From Mesorhizobium sangaii (lineage in GTDB: Bacteria > Pseudomonadota > Alphaproteobacteria > Rhizobiales > Rhizobiaceae), in assembly GCF_014207355.1 (NCBI RefSeq), contig NZ_JACHEF010000005.1, forward strand, positions 62,001 to 126,000: 64,000 nucleotides of DNA, given 5' to 3'. The notes beneath the pieces were generated by a model. The model did no database searches, was not told the DNA's origin, and worked only from the letters and a program-made list of their open reading frames with translations. The position numbers were made by a program, and so were the translations under genes. The stretch's first letter is position 1. Each line of letters begins with the position of its first letter. This document shows, piece after piece, positions 53,833 to 62,995 of this stretch.

Positions 53833-54609
53833 ATGCCAAAATCCCCGATGCCCTTTTTCTGGTACGAATTGATGACCACAGATCTGGACGCCGCGGAGGC
53901 GTTCTACACCAAGGTGGTCGGCTGGACTGCGCAGCCTTTCGACAAGGCCCCCGGCATGCCGCGCTACATCGTCATGAATGTCGGCGAGCGCGGCGTCGGC
54001 GGGCTGATGACGATGCCCGAGGACGCCGCCAAGATGGGCATGCCGCCCGCCTGGCTCGGCTACATCCATACAAAAGACGTCGATGCCGCGACGGCATCGC
54101 TGGAGAAAGCCGGCGGTGCGGTTCACCGCAAGCCCGACAACATTCCGGGCGTCGGCCGCTTTGCCGTCGTCGCCGATCCGCAAGGCGCGACCTTCATGTT
54201 CCTGCAGCCGAACGGCCCGGACCAGCCCATCGTGCCGGCCAGCACACCGGGCCATATCGGCTGGCACGAGCTTTACACATCGGACTGGAAGGCCGCGTTC
54301 GATTTCTATTCCGACCAGTTTGGCTGGGCCAATGCCGGCGATTTCGACATGGGCCCGATGGGCACCTACCAGACCTTCACAGCCGGCCCCGAATCCGGCG
54401 GCGGCATCATGAACAAGCCGCAGCAGATCCCGGTCCCGGTCTGGCAGTTCTACTTCAACGTTGCGGCCATCGACGCGGCCGCCAAGCGCGTGACCGACAA
54501 TGGCGGCAAAATCCTGATGGGCCCGATGGAGGTCCCCGGCGGCAGCTGGATCGTACAATGCCAGGACCCGCAAGGCGCCCATTTCGCACTGATGGCGCCG
54601 GTGCGCTGA
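53833..54609 (+). CDS. two-domain VOC family protein
   Basis: The 258-residue protein has two glyoxalase/bleomycin-type domains, about 3-123 (FFWYELMTTDLDAAEAFYTKVVGW in pattern) and 133-255 (GWHELYTSDWKAAFDFYSDQFGW), each ending in an F-x-L/A dimer strand. The two-domain form is often annotated as a VOC or hydroxylase-like protein of unknown substrate. GAGGAG lies 7 bases before the ATG. A 13-bp-stem hairpin lies downstream. Confidence 0.82.
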   Translation: MPKSPMPFFWYELMTTDLDAAEAFYTKVVGWTAQPFDKAPGMPRYIVMNVGERGVGGLMTMPEDAAKMGMPPAWLGYIHTKDVDAATASLEKAGGAVHRKPDNIPGVGRFAVVADPQGATFMFLQPNGPDQPIVPASTPGHIGWHELYTSDWKAAFDFYSDQFGWANAGDFDMGPMGTYQTFTAGPESGGGIMNKPQQIPVPVWQFYFNVAAIDAAAKRVTDNGGKILMGPMEVPGGSWIVQCQDPQGAHFALMAPVR

Positions 54610-54639
54610 CGGCGCTCAGCGCCACCTGGCGCACAGAGA

Positions 54640-54671
54640 CGGCCTTTCATCGCACCGCCGATGAAAGGCCG
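54640..54671. terminator. hairpin between convergent genes
   Basis: CGGCCTTTCATCG and CGATGAAAGGCCG form a perfect 13-bp stem around a 6-base loop between the VOC gene and a minus-strand exported-protein gene. T-runs are weak, but the position fits two-way termination. Confidence 0.65.
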
Positions 54672-54694
54672 TATTCCTCGGCCCTGGCGCCGAC

Positions 54695-55183
54695 CTATTC
54701 CGGCGCTAGCACCGCGACCTTCAGGTCTGCCTTTTTCGCGCCGCTGAACTGGACGGTGGCCGGTCCGGCCGCGAGCTTGAAACGCACACTCTTGCGGATG
54801 CCGGGGCAGGTTTTCACGCCGCTATAGCCCACTGACTTCAAGGCGTGGCCATCCTGAATGACATCGATCCAGGCCTCGCCTGACAGACTTATCTGAATGG
54901 CCCCCTCGGCCGGCACCTCGACGCTGGCCACGGCACCGAACGTGCCTGATGCGGGGGCATGTTCGGGTGGCAGCGCAAAACCGGCTTTCTCCGCCGGCAC
55001 CAGTGCCAGATCCGCAGCAGCACCCACCACCAGCGTCGCTCCGGACGGCCTTGCAGGCGCTGCGGCAAACAACGCCTGTTCCCGCGTCACCGGCCATTTG
55101 AAGGCCTCGCAGCCGGCATCCTCGGCCATGGCGAAGCTGGTCCCTGCAAGGATTGCGAATAGGCTGACGACGACTTTTTTCAT
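54695..55183 (-). CDS. hypothetical exported protein
   Basis: The 162-residue product has a signal peptide (about 1-20, ending FAMA). The mature part has two cysteines (AGCEAF and KTCPG) and alternating hydrophobic residues (GAIQISLSGEAWIDVIQDG), suggesting a beta-sandwich. No family recognised. ATG 55183 opens the signal peptide; longer in-frame readings run through the promoter region. A good promoter lies 33 bases upstream. Confidence 0.68.
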   Translation of the reverse strand: MKKVVVSLFAILAGTSFAMAEDAGCEAFKWPVTREQALFAAAPARPSGATLVVGAAADLALVPAEKAGFALPPEHAPASGTFGAVASVEVPAEGAIQISLSGEAWIDVIQDGHALKSVGYSGVKTCPGIRKSVRFKLAAGPATVQFSGAKKADLKVAVLAPE

Positions 55184-55215
55184 GACCAAGGGAACCCCAC
55201 ATGTTCGGAATGACC

Positions 55216-55244
55216 ATATTATGGATACAACCATAGCGATACAA
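55216..55244 (-). promoter_or_regulatory. sigma70-like promoter of the exported protein gene
   Basis: On the minus strand TTGTAT (55244-55239) and TAATAT (55221-55216) are 17 bases apart. The motif GATACAA occurs twice on the plus strand (55224, 55238), 14 bases apart, and may be a regulator site. Confidence 0.5.
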
Positions 55245-55377
55245 TTGCAACCCACACGAGAACAATATGAAAGGTCAAACCGGGGAATATTTCCAATCAC
55301 CGATTGTTGATGGCATGCCATGGGAAGTGAATGGTCCGTTGCCCAGCGACAATCTATGGCCGGTCGGGAAGCGACAA

Positions 55378-55782
55378 ATGGAGTCATTTATGAAGCTTTT
55401 CGAAAGCCTCGCCAAGTATCAGCCGCAGGTTCTGGGCGTGCTGCGCATCATGACGGCGCTGCAGTTCATCGAGCACGGCAGCCAGAAATTGTTCAATTTT
55501 CCCATCAGCGACCAACCCCACGCGCTCACTGGGCTGACACTCACTGCTGCAATTCTCGAATTCGCCGGCGGCATCCTGTTGGCGCTGGGCCTGTTCACCC
55601 GCCCGGTCGCGTTCCTGCTGGCCGGCGAAATGGCGATCGCCTATTTCATGGCACACATGCCGCGCGACTTCTTCCCGATCAACAACGGCGGCGATTTGGC
55701 GATCTCGTTCTGCTTCATCTTCCTCTATCTGGTGTTTGCCGGTGCCGGCGCTTTTGCGTTGGACAACCGCCGTAGCGCCTGA
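55378..55782 (+). CDS. DoxX family membrane protein
   Basis: The 134-residue protein has four transmembrane helices and the DoxX features LRIMTALQFIEHGSQKLF and LEFAGGILLALGLFTRP. ATG 55378 follows GGGAAG; earlier in-frame starts add a polar stretch. Divergent from the exported protein gene. This is a second DoxX in the window, not closely similar to the one at 47722. Role unknown, possibly quinone- or thiol-linked redox. Confidence 0.84.
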   Translation: MESFMKLFESLAKYQPQVLGVLRIMTALQFIEHGSQKLFNFPISDQPHALTGLTLTAAILEFAGGILLALGLFTRPVAFLLAGEMAIAYFMAHMPRDFFPINNGGDLAISFCFIFLYLVFAGAGAFALDNRRSA

Positions 55783-55842
55783 CGCTCAACCAGCCGCCCG
55801 ATGCATGTCGCACACGCCCAGCGGGTTGGGATGACGACATCC

Positions 55843-55887
55843 ATAAAAAGGACCTGAAGCGCAGCGGCGAAGCCGAAGCGCTTCAGG
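55843..55887 (-). terminator. intrinsic terminator of the MttB/DMGDH-like operon
   Basis: CCTGAAGCGC and GCGCTTCAGG form a 10-bp stem, with a nested CGGC/GCCG hairpin in the loop. On the minus strand it is followed by TCCTTTTTAT. The right arm overlaps the stop of the oxidoreductase gene. Confidence 0.78.
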
Positions 55888-58309
55888 CGCGAATCCGTTC
55901 GAAATTGGCGTCGAACAGTGGCGCCGCCTGCATGCGCGCGGCATGCCGCTTGCCCAGGAGTTCGATCTCGAAGCCGTCGCTCTCGTCGGCGATCTCCTTC
56001 GGCACATAGCCGACGGCAACGGACTTCTTCGAATGATGCGCGTAGCCGCCCGAAGTCACCCAGCCGCGCACAATGCCGTCGAACCAGATCGGTTCGTCGC
56101 CGATGACATCGGCGTCGTCGGCATCGACGATGAAGGCGCGCAGGCGCAGCTTGCCGCCCTGCTTGCGCTCGGCGAGTGCCGCGGCCTTGCCGATGAAATC
56201 AGCATCCTTGCTGTAGGCAACGAAGCGGTCGAGCCCGGCTTCCAGCGGCCCATAGATCGGCCGGTACTCGCGCGCCCATGAGCCGTAATTCTTTTCCAGC
56301 CGCAGCGCGTTCAGCGCCCGCGAGCCGAACAGGCCGATGCCGAATTCCTCGCCGGCCGCCATCAGGGTCTGGAATGCAGCGCGCTGATACTCCGGCGCCA
56401 CCCAGATCTCGTAGCCGAGATCGCCGGTGTAACTGACGCGGCCGACCAAGCACGGCGCCATGCCGATGTCCATTTTTGCAACCGCCATGAACGGAAAAAC
56501 GGCGTTGGAGACATCCGCGCGGCTGACCTTGGCCAACACTTCCCGCGCTCTCGGCCCGGCGATCGCAAGGCCGGTGAGTTTCGGCCCCAGCGCCTCGATA
56601 CGGACCGAACCATCGCGAGGCAGGTGATTCTCGAACCAGCGCATATGGTATTGCTCGGCGATGCCGGAGCCGGCGAGGAACCAGCCCTCACTGCTGAGAT
56701 TGGCCAGCGTGAAGTCGCCGATCAGCTTGCCGTCCTCCTTCAGCATCGGCGCCAGCGTCATGCGGCCGGGCCCGGGTAATTTGCAGGCGAGCATCCGGTC
56801 GAGCCAGGCGGCCACTCCCACGCCCGTCACCTTGTATTTGGCGAAGGTCGAAATCTCGGACAGGCCGACACCGTCGCGAACGGTCGCGACCTCCCTGGCG
56901 ACCTGGGTGAAATCGCTCGAGCGGCGCCACGAGAACTCGTCCTTGACGCCTTCGGGCGCATACCACAGCGGTACCTCCAGCCCATAGGCGACGCCCCATT
57001 GCGCGCCCTTGGCCGACAGCAGATCATAGACCGGCGTCGTCTTCAGCGGCCGCCCGGCGGGCAGTTCCTCATTTGGGAAGCGGATCGAAAAGCGCCTGGA
57101 ATAGTTCTCGCGCACCTTGGCGTTGGTGTAGGCCATCGTCGCCCAGTCGCCATAGCGCGCGACATCCATCGCCCAGATATCGGCGCCGGGATCGCCCTCG
57201 ATCATCCAGTTTGACAGCGCCAGGCCGACGCCGCCGCCTTGGCTGAAGCCGGCCATGACTCCACAAGCAACCCAGAAACCCGGCAGGCCGCGCACCGGCC
57301 CGACCAGCGGGTTGCCGTCCGGCGCGAAGGTGAAAGGGCCGTTGATGATCTGCTTGATGCCAGTGTTCTGGAACGCCGGGAAATGCCGGAACCCAACCTC
57401 GAGCGATGGCGCGATGCGGTCGATGTCCGGCGCCAGCAATTCATGGCCGAAATTCCATGGCGTCTGGAACTCGGACCACGGCTTGTTGGCCTTCTCATAG
57501 GTACCCATCAGCATGCCGCCGCGCTCCTGGCGCAGATAAAGCTCGCCGTCGAAGTCGACCGCATGGATGATCTCCGTGCCGGTCTTGGCGTTCCAGGCGG
57601 CGACCTCCGGCATGTCCTCGGTAATCAGGTACATGTGCTCCATCGCCAGCACCGGCAGTTCGAGCCCGACCATGCGGCCGACCTCGCGCGCCCACAGACC
57701 GCCGGCATTGACGACATGCTCGGCCACCACCTCGCCCTTGTCGGTGATGACGCGCCACATCCCATCGGCACGCCGCACGATGTCCTCGACCTTGGTGAAG
57801 CGCTCGACCTCGGCGCCGAGTTTGCGTGCGGCCTTGGCATAGGCATGGGTCACCCCCGACGGATCGAGATGGCCGTCCTCCTTGTTTCTGACAGCGCCGA
57901 CGAACTGCTTGGGATCTAGCAGCGGCATCAGTTCGGCCGCCTCGCAGGGCGAGATCTCCTCGAGCTCGATGCCGAGATAGCGCCCCTTGGCGACGACGCC
58001 GCGCAGCCAGTCCAGCCGCGCCTCGGTCGCCGCCAGAAGCACACCGCCGGTCAGGTGCACGCCGGTCGCCTGGCCGGAAAGCTCCTCGATCTCCTTATAG
58101 AGGTTGATGGTGTATTTCTGCAGCTTGGCGACGTTGGGGTCGCCATTAATCGTGTGCATGCCGCCGGCCGCGTGCCAGGTCGAGCCCGAGGTCAGTTCGT
58201 CACGCTCCAGAAGCACGACGTCGGTCCAGCCATGGCGGGCCAGATGGAACAGCACGGAGCACCCGACGACGCCGCCGCCAATGACCACGACCTTTGCATG
58301 CGATTTCAT
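55883..58309 (-). CDS. FAD oxidoreductase / aminomethyltransferase fusion, dimethylglycine or sarcosine dehydrogenase-like
   Basis: The 808-residue protein has an N-terminal FAD domain (VVVIGGGVVGCSVLFHLA, about 6-23) with the GSTWHAAGG stretch where the family attaches FAD to His, then a folate-binding GcvT-like C-terminal half (about 430-790; GYEIW and the closing GFEIELLGKRHAARM). Such enzymes oxidatively demethylate dimethylglycine or sarcosine and hand formaldehyde to THF. It follows an MttB-family gene by 57 bases, suggesting stepwise betaine or methylamine demethylation. Confidence 0.88.
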   Translation of the reverse strand: MKSHAKVVVIGGGVVGCSVLFHLARHGWTDVVLLERDELTSGSTWHAAGGMHTINGDPNVAKLQKYTINLYKEIEELSGQATGVHLTGGVLLAATEARLDWLRGVVAKGRYLGIELEEISPCEAAELMPLLDPKQFVGAVRNKEDGHLDPSGVTHAYAKAARKLGAEVERFTKVEDIVRRADGMWRVITDKGEVVAEHVVNAGGLWAREVGRMVGLELPVLAMEHMYLITEDMPEVAAWNAKTGTEIIHAVDFDGELYLRQERGGMLMGTYEKANKPWSEFQTPWNFGHELLAPDIDRIAPSLEVGFRHFPAFQNTGIKQIINGPFTFAPDGNPLVGPVRGLPGFWVACGVMAGFSQGGGVGLALSNWMIEGDPGADIWAMDVARYGDWATMAYTNAKVRENYSRRFSIRFPNEELPAGRPLKTTPVYDLLSAKGAQWGVAYGLEVPLWYAPEGVKDEFSWRRSSDFTQVAREVATVRDGVGLSEISTFAKYKVTGVGVAAWLDRMLACKLPGPGRMTLAPMLKEDGKLIGDFTLANLSSEGWFLAGSGIAEQYHMRWFENHLPRDGSVRIEALGPKLTGLAIAGPRAREVLAKVSRADVSNAVFPFMAVAKMDIGMAPCLVGRVSYTGDLGYEIWVAPEYQRAAFQTLMAAGEEFGIGLFGSRALNALRLEKNYGSWAREYRPIYGPLEAGLDRFVAYSKDADFIGKAAALAERKQGGKLRLRAFIVDADDADVIGDEPIWFDGIVRGWVTSGGYAHHSKKSVAVGYVPKEIADESDGFEIELLGKRHAARMQAAPLFDANFERIRA

Positions 58310-58366
58310 GGATTTTTCTCTGACATCAGTGAGTTGGATGGGTGAGATGAATCGAAACGGAAGGCA

Positions 58367-59905
58367 TCACGGTTCGCCCTGCCCGATCGCTTCACGCCGC
58401 TTGGCCATGTAGGCCTCCAGCGCTTCGCGCACGGCGACATCCATCACCGGCTCGACATAATCCTCGAGCGCCTTCTTCCACAGCCGCGTCGCCCGCGCCG
58501 TGGCGTCGAGGCCACCGGCCTCTTGCCAGGCTTCGTAATTCTGCCAATTGGACAGCATCGGCTGGTAGAAGGCGGTGGCGTAGCGCTCGAGCGTATGCGG
58601 CTCGCCGAAGAAATGGCCGCCGGTCGGCACCGCGCCAAGCGCTTCGACGGCAAGCTCCGCCTCGTTGACCTCGATCGGGCGCAGGAACTCCATCATGTGC
58701 TGGATCATCTCGACATCGATGATGAGCTTCTCGAACGACGCCGTCAGTCCGCCCTCCTGCCAGCCGGCGGCATGATAGACGAGGTTGCCATGGCCGAGCA
58801 CCGCGCCCCACAGCGCCATCAGCGTCTCATAAGTGCCCTGCGCATCGGCGGCGTTGGAGGCGGAACCCGGCGTGGTGCGGTAGGGCAGATTGTAGCGCCG
58901 CGCCAATTGCCCCGACGCGATGTTGGCCTTGGTATTCTCCGGCGTGCCGAAGGCCGGCGCGCCGGACTTCATGTCGACATTGGAGGTGAAGGCGCCGTAC
59001 ATGACAGGCGCACCGGGGCGCACCAATTGCGTCAGCACCACGCCGAACAGCGCCTCTGCATTCTGCTGCGCCAGCGCGCCGGCCAGCGTTACCGGGCTCA
59101 TTGCCCCCATCAGCGTGAACGGCGTCACCGCCACCGACTGGCCGAACTCGGCCATCGTCATCAGCCCCTCGGCCATCATCTCGTCGAAGCGACGCGGCGA
59201 GTTGACCGAGATGATGGTGGTGATCCCCGGATCGTCGCGCAGCTGGTCGAGCGTCAGTCCGCGGGCAATCGCCATCATCTCGATGCCGTCCAGCGCCCTG
59301 CCCCGGCCGATCGCCGAGACGTGGAAACTCTTGTCGGTCAGCGTCAGATTGGTGAAATAGGTGTCGAGATGGCGGGAATTCGCGGGCAGTTCCACTGGCG
59401 CGCAGACCTGGTTGCCGAGCATGTGGATGCAGTTGAAATGCTGCGCCAGCCGGGTGAGGTCCGAATAGTCGCGCAGATTGCCGGCGCGGCGGCCGCGTTC
59501 CATGTCATGCACGTTGGGCGGTCCGGCGACGAGCGTGAAGTTGATGGTGTTGCCGCCGAGATGAACGGCATTGGCCGGATTGCGCGGCGTCAGCACATAG
59601 CTGGACTGCGTGGTTTTCAGGGCCTCGGTGACCAGGCCGCGATCGATACGGACATTCGCCGAGGCATGATCGACCCTGGCACCGGCCTTCTCGAACAGCA
59701 ACAGCGCGCGCGGGCTCATCACCTCGATGCCGAAATTCTCCAATATGTGCATCGACGCCTGATGGATCTGCTCGATCTGGTCGGCCGAGAGCATCGCCAT
59801 GGGCGGATAGGGATTGGTCACCCGCCGGAGCGGCAATTGTGGGATGGCCGACGGCCCCCTGTTGCTGGTGCGCTCGGCGCCGCGTTTGCGTCTGGGTTCG
59901 TTCAT
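58367..59905 (-). CDS. trimethylamine methyltransferase (MttB) family protein, non-pyrrolysine
   Basis: The 512-residue TIM-barrel protein matches the MttB superfamily (ADQIEQIHQASMHILENFGIEV and GTPENTKANIASGQLARRY). There is no in-frame amber codon, so it is a non-pyrrolysine member, a group that includes glycine betaine methyltransferase MtgB. It would pass a methyl group to a corrinoid protein, but no B12-binding protein gene lies nearby. Coupled with a dimethylglycine dehydrogenase-like gene, glycine betaine or proline betaine is the likely class of substrate. ATG 59905 is the chosen start. Confidence 0.87.
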   Translation of the reverse strand: MNEPRRKRGAERTSNRGPSAIPQLPLRRVTNPYPPMAMLSADQIEQIHQASMHILENFGIEVMSPRALLLFEKAGARVDHASANVRIDRGLVTEALKTTQSSYVLTPRNPANAVHLGGNTINFTLVAGPPNVHDMERGRRAGNLRDYSDLTRLAQHFNCIHMLGNQVCAPVELPANSRHLDTYFTNLTLTDKSFHVSAIGRGRALDGIEMMAIARGLTLDQLRDDPGITTIISVNSPRRFDEMMAEGLMTMAEFGQSVAVTPFTLMGAMSPVTLAGALAQQNAEALFGVVLTQLVRPGAPVMYGAFTSNVDMKSGAPAFGTPENTKANIASGQLARRYNLPYRTTPGSASNAADAQGTYETLMALWGAVLGHGNLVYHAAGWQEGGLTASFEKLIIDVEMIQHMMEFLRPIEVNEAELAVEALGAVPTGGHFFGEPHTLERYATAFYQPMLSNWQNYEAWQEAGGLDATARATRLWKKALEDYVEPVMDVAVREALEAYMAKRREAIGQGEP

Positions 59906-60007
59906 GCCTGATATCAAAGCCCCGGCGAACCAGACAAGCTGTCAGAAATGCGCCGTTTGCGGGCGTGATTTTAGCCACGGCGGCATTTCTGTGATCCTCT
60001 TTTAAGA

Positions 60008-60030
60008 AAAACGACCAACTACGTCGTTTT
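60008..60030. repeat. inverted repeat upstream of the MttB-type gene
   Basis: AAAACGAC and GTCGTTTT form an 8-bp stem around 7 bases, in the 214-bp divergent region between the MttB-type operon and the SLT lipoprotein gene. It could be a regulator site for the methyltransferase operon; it has no T-run of a terminator. Confidence 0.4.
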
Positions 60031-60119
60031 ATCAGTACTGGATATCCTCGAGCGGCTGCGCCGATGCATTAACGAACGGCGCAAGATTCCTTTTATGTTT
60101 TCGGACTATTGCTCCTCCA

Positions 60120-60710
60120 ATGCGTAGTTCGAGTTTTAGTAAAATTGCTGCGGTTTGCGTGCTGCTGGCGCTTTCGGCCTGCGCGACGGCGCCCAATCAT
60201 ATCAACAATGTCTGCGCCGTCTTCGACCAGAACGACGGCTGGTTCGACAACTGGCAGTCGGCCGCCGAGCGCACGCAGGAGAAATACGGCGTGCCGGTTC
60301 CCGTGCTGATGGCGACGGTGCGCAAGGAATCCGGCTTCAAGAGCAATGCCCGGCCGCCGCGCACCAAGCTGCTCGGCTTCATTCCATGGAAGCACGTCTC
60401 GTCGGCCACCGGCTTCTCGCAAGCACTGGACGGCACCTGGTCGCAATATCAGAGGGAGACCGGCAACTGGGCGGCGCGGCGGACGAAATTTGCCGACGCC
60501 GTCGATTTCGTCGGCTGGTATCACTCCAAGACGGCAGACAGCTATGGCGTCGCCCGCAACGACACCTACAATCTCTATCTCGCCTACTACCTCGGCTGGA
60601 CCGCCTATGGCCGCGGCAACCGCGGCGATGCCGGCGTGCAGGGCTATGCGCGGGCCACCGACAAGATGGCGCGGGACTATGCACAGCAGCTGAGCCAGTG
60701 CGGCAACTGA
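60120..60710 (+). CDS. transglycosylase SLT domain lipoprotein
   Basis: The 196-residue product has a lipoprotein signal (lipobox LSAC, Cys21) and a lysozyme-like SLT domain (about 50-185) with the catalytic Glu in VRKESGF (about Glu70) and the later YNLYLAYYLGWTAYGRG. It should be an outer-membrane-anchored lytic transglycosylase that cuts peptidoglycan. Divergent from the MttB-type gene, convergent with the ABC ATPase gene. Confidence 0.85.
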   Translation: MRSSSFSKIAAVCVLLALSACATAPNHINNVCAVFDQNDGWFDNWQSAAERTQEKYGVPVPVLMATVRKESGFKSNARPPRTKLLGFIPWKHVSSATGFSQALDGTWSQYQRETGNWAARRTKFADAVDFVGWYHSKTADSYGVARNDTYNLYLAYYLGWTAYGRGNRGDAGVQGYARATDKMARDYAQQLSQCGN

Positions 60711-60742
60711 CCACGCCGCCGAGTTGCCCCCGGCTGCGTCGG

Positions 60743-62935
60743 TCAGTTCGGCTCCTTGCCGCGTGGAGGCTTGGGTGTGGGCGCCTCCGAAACATGCGGC
60801 GCATCTTCCGGCACGCCCTCATGCGCGGCGTGTTCCTTGTCGAACTTGATCACCGGTTCCATCTTGGCCAGCACGTCGTCGGCCAGCCAGCATAGGCTCA
60901 TATGGCCGTCGCCAAGATGCTTGACCGGCGGCACCTTGGTTTCGCACAAATTGTCCGGCACCAGCTTCTTGTAGCCGCAGCGCGTCTGGAACGGACAGCC
61001 TGACGGTGGGTTCATCGCCGAAGGAATGTCACCCTCCAGCACGATGTGCCGCTTCACCACGCTGGTGTCGGCGATCGGGATCGCCGACAGCAGCGCCTCG
61101 GTGTAGGGGTGATAGGGCGGCGCGAAGATCTGGTCGGTCGTGCCTTGCTCGACGATATAGCCGAGATACATGACGACGACACGGTCGGCAATGTAGCGCA
61201 CCACCGACAGATCGTGGCTGATGAACAGCATCGTCGTCTTGTTCTTGCGCTGGATGTCCATCAAGAGTTCGGTCACTGCCGCCTGCACGGACACGTCGAG
61301 TGCCGACACCGGCTCGTCGGCCACCACCACCTTGGCGTCGCCGGCAAAGGCGCGCGCCACGCCGATGCGCTGCTTTTGGCCGCCCGAGAGTTGGCGCGGC
61401 TTGCGGGTTTCGAACGCCCGCGGCAGCTTCACCAGGTCGAGCAGTTCCAGCATGCGCTTGCGGCGGTCGGCAACCGTCTTGCCGACATTGAATTTCTCCA
61501 GGGTGCGGATGATCTGCGAACCGACCGAATGGCTGGGATTGAGCGTGTCGAACGGGTTCTGGAATACCATCTGGATCGACGACACGGTTTCGACACTACG
61601 GTTCTCGATACCGGTCGACTGGATTTCCTTGTTACCCAGCGTCACCGTGCCGGCACTTGCCGTCTCCAGCCCAAGCAGCACCTTGGCCAATGTCGACTTT
61701 CCGCAGCCGGATTCGCCGACGATGGCGACCGTCTCGGATTCGCGCGCCATGAACGAGATCGTCTCGTTGGCCTTGACGACGCGGCCTTCGCTCGAGCCGA
61801 ACACCTCGCTGCCGCCGACCTTGTAGTATTTTCTCAGATCCTCGATCTTGAGCACCGGCGCGCCGGGCACGACGCGCTCATTGACCTTCTTGGCGCCGGG
61901 CGGCAGCGCTTCCCAATCGATCTCGTTGAAACGCACGCAGCGCGAGAAATGGCCTTCGTGGCCCGCGACCTCGATCATAGGGATTTCGGCGGCGTTGCAG
62001 ACGCCCTCAACGAAATGGTGGCAGCGCGGGCCGAAATTGCAGCCCTTCGGCCGCTCATGCGGCAGCGGCAATTGCCCCGGGATGGAGATCAGTGGCCGCG
62101 AGTTCTTGTCCGCGCCGGGCAGCGGGATCGAGCGGAACAGCCCTTGCGTGTAGGGATGTCGCATGCGGTCGAACACGTCCTTAATCTTGCCGGTCTCCAC
62201 AGCCTCACCCGAATACATCACCGTGATGCGGTCGCAGGTCTCCAGGATCAGGCCGAGATTGTGCGACACGAAGATCATCGAGGTGCCGAACTTCTCGCCG
62301 AGCCCCTTGACCAGATCGACGATGCCCGCCTCCACAGTCACGTCGAGCGCCGTCGTCGGCTCGTCGAGCAGAAGCAGTGCCGGCTTCGACAGCAGCGCCA
62401 TGGCGATGACGATGCGCTGCTGCTGGCCGCCTGAGAGCTGGTGCGGATAGGAGCGCATCATGCGCTCGGGGTCGGGCAGCTTGACCGAGCGCACCATTTC
62501 GAGCGCCCGTTTATAGGCCTCTTCCTTCGACACCTTGTCGTGGATCAGCGGCACTTCCATCAATTGCTGGCCGACCTTCATCGCCGGATTGAGGCTCGCC
62601 ATCGGCTCCTGGTAGATCATGGCGATCTTGTTGCCGCGGATGGCGCGCAGCTCCTCGTCGGAGAGCTCGCCCATGTCCTTGCCCTGGAACTTGATCTTGC
62701 CGCCGACGATCTTCCCGATGTTGGAGAGGTCACGCATGATGCCGAGCGACACGGTCGACTTGCCGCAGCCGGATTCACCAACGATGCCCATCGCCTCGCC
62801 CGGCATGACCGTGCAGGAAAAATCCATGACGGCCGGGATCTCGCCCTTGCGGGTGAAGAAGGAGATCGACAGGTTCTCGATCTCGATGATCGGCCCATTG
62901 GTCGGCTTGGCGGGATTTCGAACTGCCTCATTCAT
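60743..62935 (-). CDS. fused peptide-type ABC transporter ATPase (DppD-DppF)
   Basis: The 730-residue protein joins two ATPase domains: about 20-270 and 375-625, each with GESGCGKST, an LSGGQ(Q/K)QRI signature and LLLDEPTTALD or VADEPVSALD. Both end in the cysteine-bearing oligopeptide C-terminal extension (CNFGPRCHHF and CPFQTRCGYK). It powers import of peptides or similar solutes. The start 62935 follows GGAGC. It follows the permease gene on the same strand, with 60 bases between. Confidence 0.9.
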   Translation of the reverse strand: MNEAVRNPAKPTNGPIIEIENLSISFFTRKGEIPAVMDFSCTVMPGEAMGIVGESGCGKSTVSLGIMRDLSNIGKIVGGKIKFQGKDMGELSDEELRAIRGNKIAMIYQEPMASLNPAMKVGQQLMEVPLIHDKVSKEEAYKRALEMVRSVKLPDPERMMRSYPHQLSGGQQQRIVIAMALLSKPALLLLDEPTTALDVTVEAGIVDLVKGLGEKFGTSMIFVSHNLGLILETCDRITVMYSGEAVETGKIKDVFDRMRHPYTQGLFRSIPLPGADKNSRPLISIPGQLPLPHERPKGCNFGPRCHHFVEGVCNAAEIPMIEVAGHEGHFSRCVRFNEIDWEALPPGAKKVNERVVPGAPVLKIEDLRKYYKVGGSEVFGSSEGRVVKANETISFMARESETVAIVGESGCGKSTLAKVLLGLETASAGTVTLGNKEIQSTGIENRSVETVSSIQMVFQNPFDTLNPSHSVGSQIIRTLEKFNVGKTVADRRKRMLELLDLVKLPRAFETRKPRQLSGGQKQRIGVARAFAGDAKVVVADEPVSALDVSVQAAVTELLMDIQRKNKTTMLFISHDLSVVRYIADRVVVMYLGYIVEQGTTDQIFAPPYHPYTEALLSAIPIADTSVVKRHIVLEGDIPSAMNPPSGCPFQTRCGYKKLVPDNLCETKVPPVKHLGDGHMSLCWLADDVLAKMEPVIKFDKEHAAHEGVPEDAPHVSEAPTPKPPRGKEPN

Positions 62936-62995
62936 GGGTCGCTCCAATCCTTGTTTCAGGCCGGCTCTTCGTTCTTGGGGTTGAAGATCCGTCCA

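Noticed and set aside
58367-59905. Pyrrolysine-containing trimethylamine methyltransferase
   Set aside because: There is no in-frame amber codon and no pyl gene in the window; the protein fits the non-pyrrolysine branch.
61046-62434. Long open frame antisense to the fused ABC ATPase gene
   Set aside because: Both ATPase domains are complete on the minus strand.
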